A stretch of 64,000 nt of DNA from Actinoplanes oblitus (GTDB lineage Bacteria > Actinomycetota > Actinomycetes > Mycobacteriales > Micromonosporaceae), in NCBI RefSeq assembly GCF_030252345.1, contig NZ_CP126980.1, positions 1,317,501-1,381,500 on the forward strand, in the 5' to 3' direction. The notes under the pieces were generated by a model. The model saw only the letters and a program-made list of their open reading frames with translations. It was not told where the DNA came from and did not search any database. A program made the position numbers and the translations under genes. How positions within the stretch are numbered: the first letter of the stretch is position 1; each line of letters begins with the position of its first letter. Shown here piece by piece: positions 63,581 through 64,000 of the stretch.

Positions 63581-63595
63581 GCCCGGCGTCCGGGC
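63581..63595 (+). terminator. Small hairpin before the last gene
   Basis: GCCCGG (63581-63586) with CCGGGC (63590-63595), CGT loop, in the 72-bp gap. It may only slow transcription. Confidence 0.35.
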
Positions 63596-63625
63596 AGTTC
63601 GTCATGCCCGAAGGAGGGCCCCGAA

Positions 63626-64000
63626 ATGGCCAAGCGCGTACTCAAAGACTGCTACGTCTCGATCGACAGCAACCTGATCCACGGCTACTGCTCCAAGCTG
63701 GCCCTGAAGATCGAGGTCGACGAGCAGGAAGTGACCACGTTCGGATCGCTCGGCTGGAAGGAAGTCCTCGGCGGCATCCAGTCCGGCGGCCTCGACCTGG
63801 ACCTGAAGCAGGACGCAGCCGCGGCCGCGCTCGACGCGATCATGTTCCCGCTGATCGGCACGGTCGTCCCGTTCGAGGTCCGGATCTCCCAGGCGTCGGT
63901 CGGCACCTCGAACCCGAAGTTCACGGGGAACGTGCTGATCAAGGAATGGACGCCGATCTCCGGCGGCGTCGGCGACGTCGCCGAGGTCTCCGTCTCGTTC
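63626..64000 (+). CDS. Tail-tube-type protein, second copy (truncated by window end)
   Basis: The first 125 residues are visible; the gene runs off the right edge. MAKRVLKDCYVSIDS, LALKIEVDEQEVTTFGS and KEVLGGIQSGG match the tail-tube family. It shares the VDEQE and EVLGGI signatures with 62578-63333. AAGGAGG lies 8 nt upstream of the ATG, a strong site as expected for an abundant virion protein. Probably the main tail-tube subunit. Confidence 0.82.
   Translation, partial: MAKRVLKDCYVSIDSNLIHGYCSKLALKIEVDEQEVTTFGSLGWKEVLGGIQSGGLDLDLKQDAAAAALDAIMFPLIGTVVPFEVRISQASVGTSNPKFTGNVLIKEWTPISGGVGDVAEVSVSF

Larger units (their letters stand above)
45355..64000 (+). mobile_element. Prophage, siphovirus-type, left part (continues beyond window)
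   Basis: All recognised genes from the integrase to the right edge are on the plus strand and follow phage order: integrase, replication, HNH, terminase, portal, protease, capsid, connectors, tail tube. HK97-type portal, protease and capsid plus tail-tube genes indicate a tailed phage with a non-contractile tail. No terminase or portal gene is broken, so the phage may be intact. Right end, lysis, tape measure and tail tip genes are not in the window. Confidence 0.92.

Overview
The window is 64 kb of a very GC-rich genome. It looks like an actinomycete of the Micromonosporaceae type, most likely Actinoplanes or a close relative. The evidence is a 23S rRNA carrying the extra domain III segment typical of high-GC Gram-positives, strong G/C at third codon positions, many GTG starts, frequent ATGA/GTGA overlaps, and conserved actinobacterial gene orders (valS-folC-DUF4233-ndk; rne-rplU-rpmA-obgE; nadD-rsfS-gpgP; comEA-comEC). 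Family names are from recognised motifs and remembered family features; no database was searched.

Region 1 (1-3135) is the 3' part of a 23S gene, a 5S gene and two strong intrinsic terminators. Region 2 (3159-12716) holds a membrane-anchored secreted protein, valS, folC, a small membrane protein, a very large Ala/Pro/Thr-rich membrane protein ending in a VOC (glyoxalase-fold) domain, and ndk. Region 3 (12819-19900) holds a Tat-exported PhoD-type phosphatase, ileS under a translational T-box, an acyltransferase, and a paralogue of the first secreted protein. Region 4 (20135-23801) is a compact partner-switching operon: an RsbQ-like hydrolase, a PAS-GAF-PP2C-HATPase protein and a STAS anti-anti-sigma factor. 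Region 5 (23825-32989) has the paired radical-SAM genes, RNase E/G, a lipoprotein, ribosomal proteins L21 and L27, and ObgE. Region 6 (33047-45370) has a GNAT enzyme, trpS controlled by a Trp-codon leader-peptide attenuator, an M1 aminopeptidase, a hybrid histidine kinase, nadD-rsfS-gpgP, DegV, two minus-strand genes, and comEA followed by a truncated comEC.

Region 7 (about 45355 to the right edge) is a prophage inserted inside comEC, at the codons for the conserved HLTAVSGA stretch. It begins with a large serine integrase. An AT-rich segment with repeated half-sites follows, and then a short early region. There, a replication-initiator-like gene carries four 20-bp iterons and an AT-richer flank inside its own coding sequence, a lambda-ori-like layout. 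The late genes run in the order HNH endonuclease, terminase subunits, portal, prohead protease, HK97-type capsid, glycosyltransferase, structural proteins, a lectin-like/NlpC-P60 protein, connector proteins and two related tail-tube-type proteins. The second tail gene runs off the window. attR and the rest of comEC must lie outside.

Two themes stand out. First, three aminoacyl-tRNA synthetase genes show three different control layouts: leaderless valS, T-box ileS and leader-peptide-attenuated trpS. Second, many genes have a TANNNT-type -10 box only 6-8 nt before the start codon, which implies leaderless mRNAs. No tRNA gene and no CRISPR array was seen.
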